From: Auanema rhodensis | Taxonomy: Eukaryota; Nematoda; Chromadorea; Rhabditida; Rhabditidae | Assembly (NCBI GenBank): GCA_964057225.1 | Contig: OZ059900.1 | Span: 17,995,638 to 18,059,637, forward strand | Direction: 5' to 3' | Length of the DNA stretch: 64,000 nucleotides | Part shown: in pieces, positions 61,763 to 64,000 of the stretch | Layout of the letters: every line of letters starts with the position of its first letter | Numbering within the stretch: position 1 is the stretch's first letter | Program-made: the position numbers and the translations under genes | Notes under the pieces: generated by a model | Database searches by the model: none | What the model was told of the DNA's origin: nothing | Seen by the model: the letters and a program-made list of their open reading frames with translations, nothing else

Positions 61763-64000
61763 CAGCGTGTTACATACTAAAATGAAGCATTTTACATGCT
61801 GAACACTAGAAAAATACAAAAACACAGTATTTCCCATGAGAAATATTTTATTATGCTGGAAAACCAGTTTTTGGAAATTTCGCTGTAAACAAGGTTTTGA
61901 CTTACGATTTCATGTGTTCAAACTCATGCAATGTCAATGAAACCTAGCTCAAAATTGTTCGTACAACGTCTAGTTCCACTTTCACGACAAAAAAACAGGG
62001 GTTAGAAAATTAAGGAAATTAGCATATTCTGAGGGCACGCCCCTTATGGCTAATATTGATTAAATCGATTTTTGTTCATATGAGTCGTCAAATGCAACGA
62101 ATTTCAGCGTGTTACATACTAAAATGAAGCATTTTACATGCTGAACACTAGAAAAATACAAAAACACAGTAATACCCATGAGAAATATTTTATTATGCTG
62201 GAAAACCAGTTTTTGGAAATTTCGCTGTAAACAAGGTTTTGACTTACGATTTCATGTGTTCAAACTCATGCAATGTCAATGAAACCTAGCTCAAAATTGT
62301 TAATACAATGTCTAGTTCCACTTTCACGACAAAAAAACAGGGGTTAGAAAATTAAGGAAATTAGCATATTCTGAGGGCACGCCCTTTATGGCTAATATTG
62401 ATTAAATCGATTTTTGTTCATATGAGTCGTCAAATGCAACGAATTTCAGCGTGTTACATACTAAAGTGAAGCATTTTACATGCTGAACACTAGAAAAATA
62501 CAAAAACACAGTATTTCCCATGAGAAATATTTTATTATGCTGGAAAACCAGTTTTTGGAAATTTCGCTGTAAACAAGGTTTTGACTTACGATTTCATGTG
62601 TTCAAACTCATGCAATGTCAATGAAACCTAGCTCAAAATTGTTCGTACAACGTCTAGTTCCACATTCACGACTAAAAAACAGGGGTTAGAAAATTAAGGA
62701 AATTAGCATATTCTGAGGGCACGCCCTTTATGGCTAATATTGATTAAATCGATTTTTGTTCATATGAGTCGTCAAATGCAACGAATTTCAGCGTGTTACA
62801 TACTAAAATGAAGCATTTTACATGCTGAACACTAGAAAAATACAAAAACACAGTATTTCCCATGAGAAATATTTTATTATGCTGGAAAACCAGTTTTTGG
62901 AAATTTCGCTGTAAACAAGGTTTTGACTTACGATTTCATGTGTTCAAACTCATGCAATGTCAATGAAACCTAGCTCAAAATTGTTCGTACAACGTCTAGT
63001 TCCACTTTCACGACAAAAAAACAGGGGTTAGAAAATTAAGGAAATTAGCATATTCTGAGGGCACGCCCCTTATGGCTAATATTGATTAAATCGATTTTTG
63101 TTCATATGAGTCGTCAAATGCAACGAATTTCAGCGTGTTACATACTAAAATGAAGCATTTTACATGCTGAACACTAGAAAAATACAAAAACACAGTATTT
63201 CCCATGAGAAATATTTTATTATGCTGGAAAACCAGTTTTTGGAAATTTCGCTGTAAACAAGGTTTTGACTTACGATTTCATGTGTTCAAACTCATGCAAT
63301 GTCAATGAAACCTAGCTCAAAATTGTTAATACAATGTCTAGTTCCACTTTCACGACAAAAAAACAGGGGTTAGAAAATTAAGGAAATTAGCATATTCTGA
63401 GGGCACGCCCTTTATGGCTAATATTGATTAAATCGATTTTTGTTCATATGAGTCGTCAAATGCAACGAATTTCAGCGTGTTACATACTAAAATGAAGCAT
63501 TTTACATGCTGAACACTAGAAAAATACAAAAACACAGTATTTCCCATGAGAAATATTTTATTATGCTGGAAAACCAGTTTTTGGAAATTTCGCTGTAAAC
63601 AAGGTTTTGACTTACGATTTCATGTGTTCAAACTCATGCAATGTCAATGAAACCTAGCTCAAAATTGTTCGTACAACGTCTAGTTCCACATTCACGACTA
63701 AAAAACAGGGGTTAGAAAATTAAGGAAATTAGCATATTCTGAGGGCACGCCCTTTATGGCTAATATTGATTAAATCGATTTTTGTTCATATGAGTCGTCA
63801 AATGCAACGAATTTCAGCGTGTTACATACTAAAATGAAGCATTTTACATGCTGAACACTAGAAAAATACAAAAACACAGTATTTCCCATGAGAAATATTT
63901 TATTATGCTGGAAAACCAGTTTTTGGAAATTTCGCTGTAAACAAGGTTTTGACTTACGATTTCATGTGTTCAAACTCATGCAATGTCAATGAAACCTAGC
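61763..64000 (-). repeat. Inverted arm, R24-R30, three-monomer order running out of the window
   Basis: R25-R26 (GTTAATACAATG type, then CCACATTCACGACTA type) recurs as R28-R29, 1,026 bp later, with a plain unit R27 between. R26 has private CTAAAGTG. R25 opens with GTAATACCC but R28 with GTATTTCCC, so the copies differ at their edge. R30 is cut by the window end at 64,000; the array clearly continues. Confidence 0.75.

Larger units (their letters stand above)
53897..64000 (-). repeat. Inverted arm of the same 342-bp satellite array
   Basis: From 53,897 the sequence is the reverse complement of the same monomer. Units counted from CAGCGTG start at 53,897, 54,239, 54,581 and so on to 63,815, exactly 342 bp apart with no indel across 29 units; a 186-bp partial unit ends the window. 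The commonest type (for example 54,239-54,580) matches the reverse complement of the forward consensus at all tracked sites except one: GTACGAAC replaces GTAGGAAC. Other variants here are absent or rare in the forward arm: ATTTCATT for ATTTTATT, CCCTTTAT for CCCCTTAT, GTTAATACAATG for GTTCCTACAACG, and GTAATACCC for GTATTTCCC. Forward-arm types carrying CCCCGG, GGAATTAG or the GTACAAAC pair are missing. The arm was therefore homogenised largely on its own. Confidence 0.97.

Noticed and set aside
53897-64000. Open stretches of roughly 30-42 codons on either strand of the inverted arm
   Set aside because: These are the same satellite read in other frames; all are closed within one monomer and none resembles a known protein.
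1-64000. CRISPR-like array of regular repeats
   Set aside because: The whole 342-bp unit is conserved, with no alternation of short repeats and unique spacers.

Overview
The whole window is satellite DNA. I see no protein-coding gene, RNA gene, transposon or CRISPR array. A 342-bp, AT-rich monomer (about 34% G+C by hand count) repeats head to tail from the first base to the last, with no flanking unique sequence at either end. Monomers differ by only a few substitutions, typically 1 to 8 per 342 bp. Megabase-type arrays with higher-order structure are typical of eukaryotic pericentromeric, centromeric or subtelomeric heterochromatin. I do not recognise the family. CpG is hardly depleted (9 per monomer against about 9.8 expected), which suits a genome with little germline CpG methylation, such as many insects, better than a vertebrate or a heavily methylated plant. 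That is inference and I give no species.

Layout. I number forward monomers M1, M2 and so on from base 1, counting monomer positions 1-342 from the AATACTG at base 1. The array runs forward from 1 to about 53,877 (157 full monomers plus about 186 bp). It flips at 53,892-53,897 and continues on the minus strand to 64,000 (29 full monomers plus 186 bp, R1 to R30). The flip is a sharp inverted junction with a 22-bp local duplication and a three-T microhomology.

The forward arm has at least two homogenisation domains. Domain I (1 to about 21.9 kb) holds an 11/12-monomer repeat and then exactly two copies of a 16-monomer unit of 5,472 bp. Domain II (about 21.9 to 51.6 kb) uses other monomer variants. 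It holds a 17-monomer segment repeated at a 23-monomer offset of 7,865 bp, then exactly two tandem copies of a 22-monomer unit of 7,523 bp. At the sites I tracked, those last two copies are identical. A dimeric stretch and some more divergent monomers lead to the junction. The inverted arm has its own variants and a mostly three-monomer (1,026 bp) order.

The history can be partly read: point variants arose, blocks of monomers were amplified by unequal exchange, and hybrid monomers mark several exchange points (for example 40,355-40,696). Each monomer also carries an imperfect dyad at positions 29-71 with a 7-bp inner hairpin, and the inverted arm begins in the outer stem of that dyad. All variant calls were made by eye; a self-alignment and a monomer tree would firm them up.
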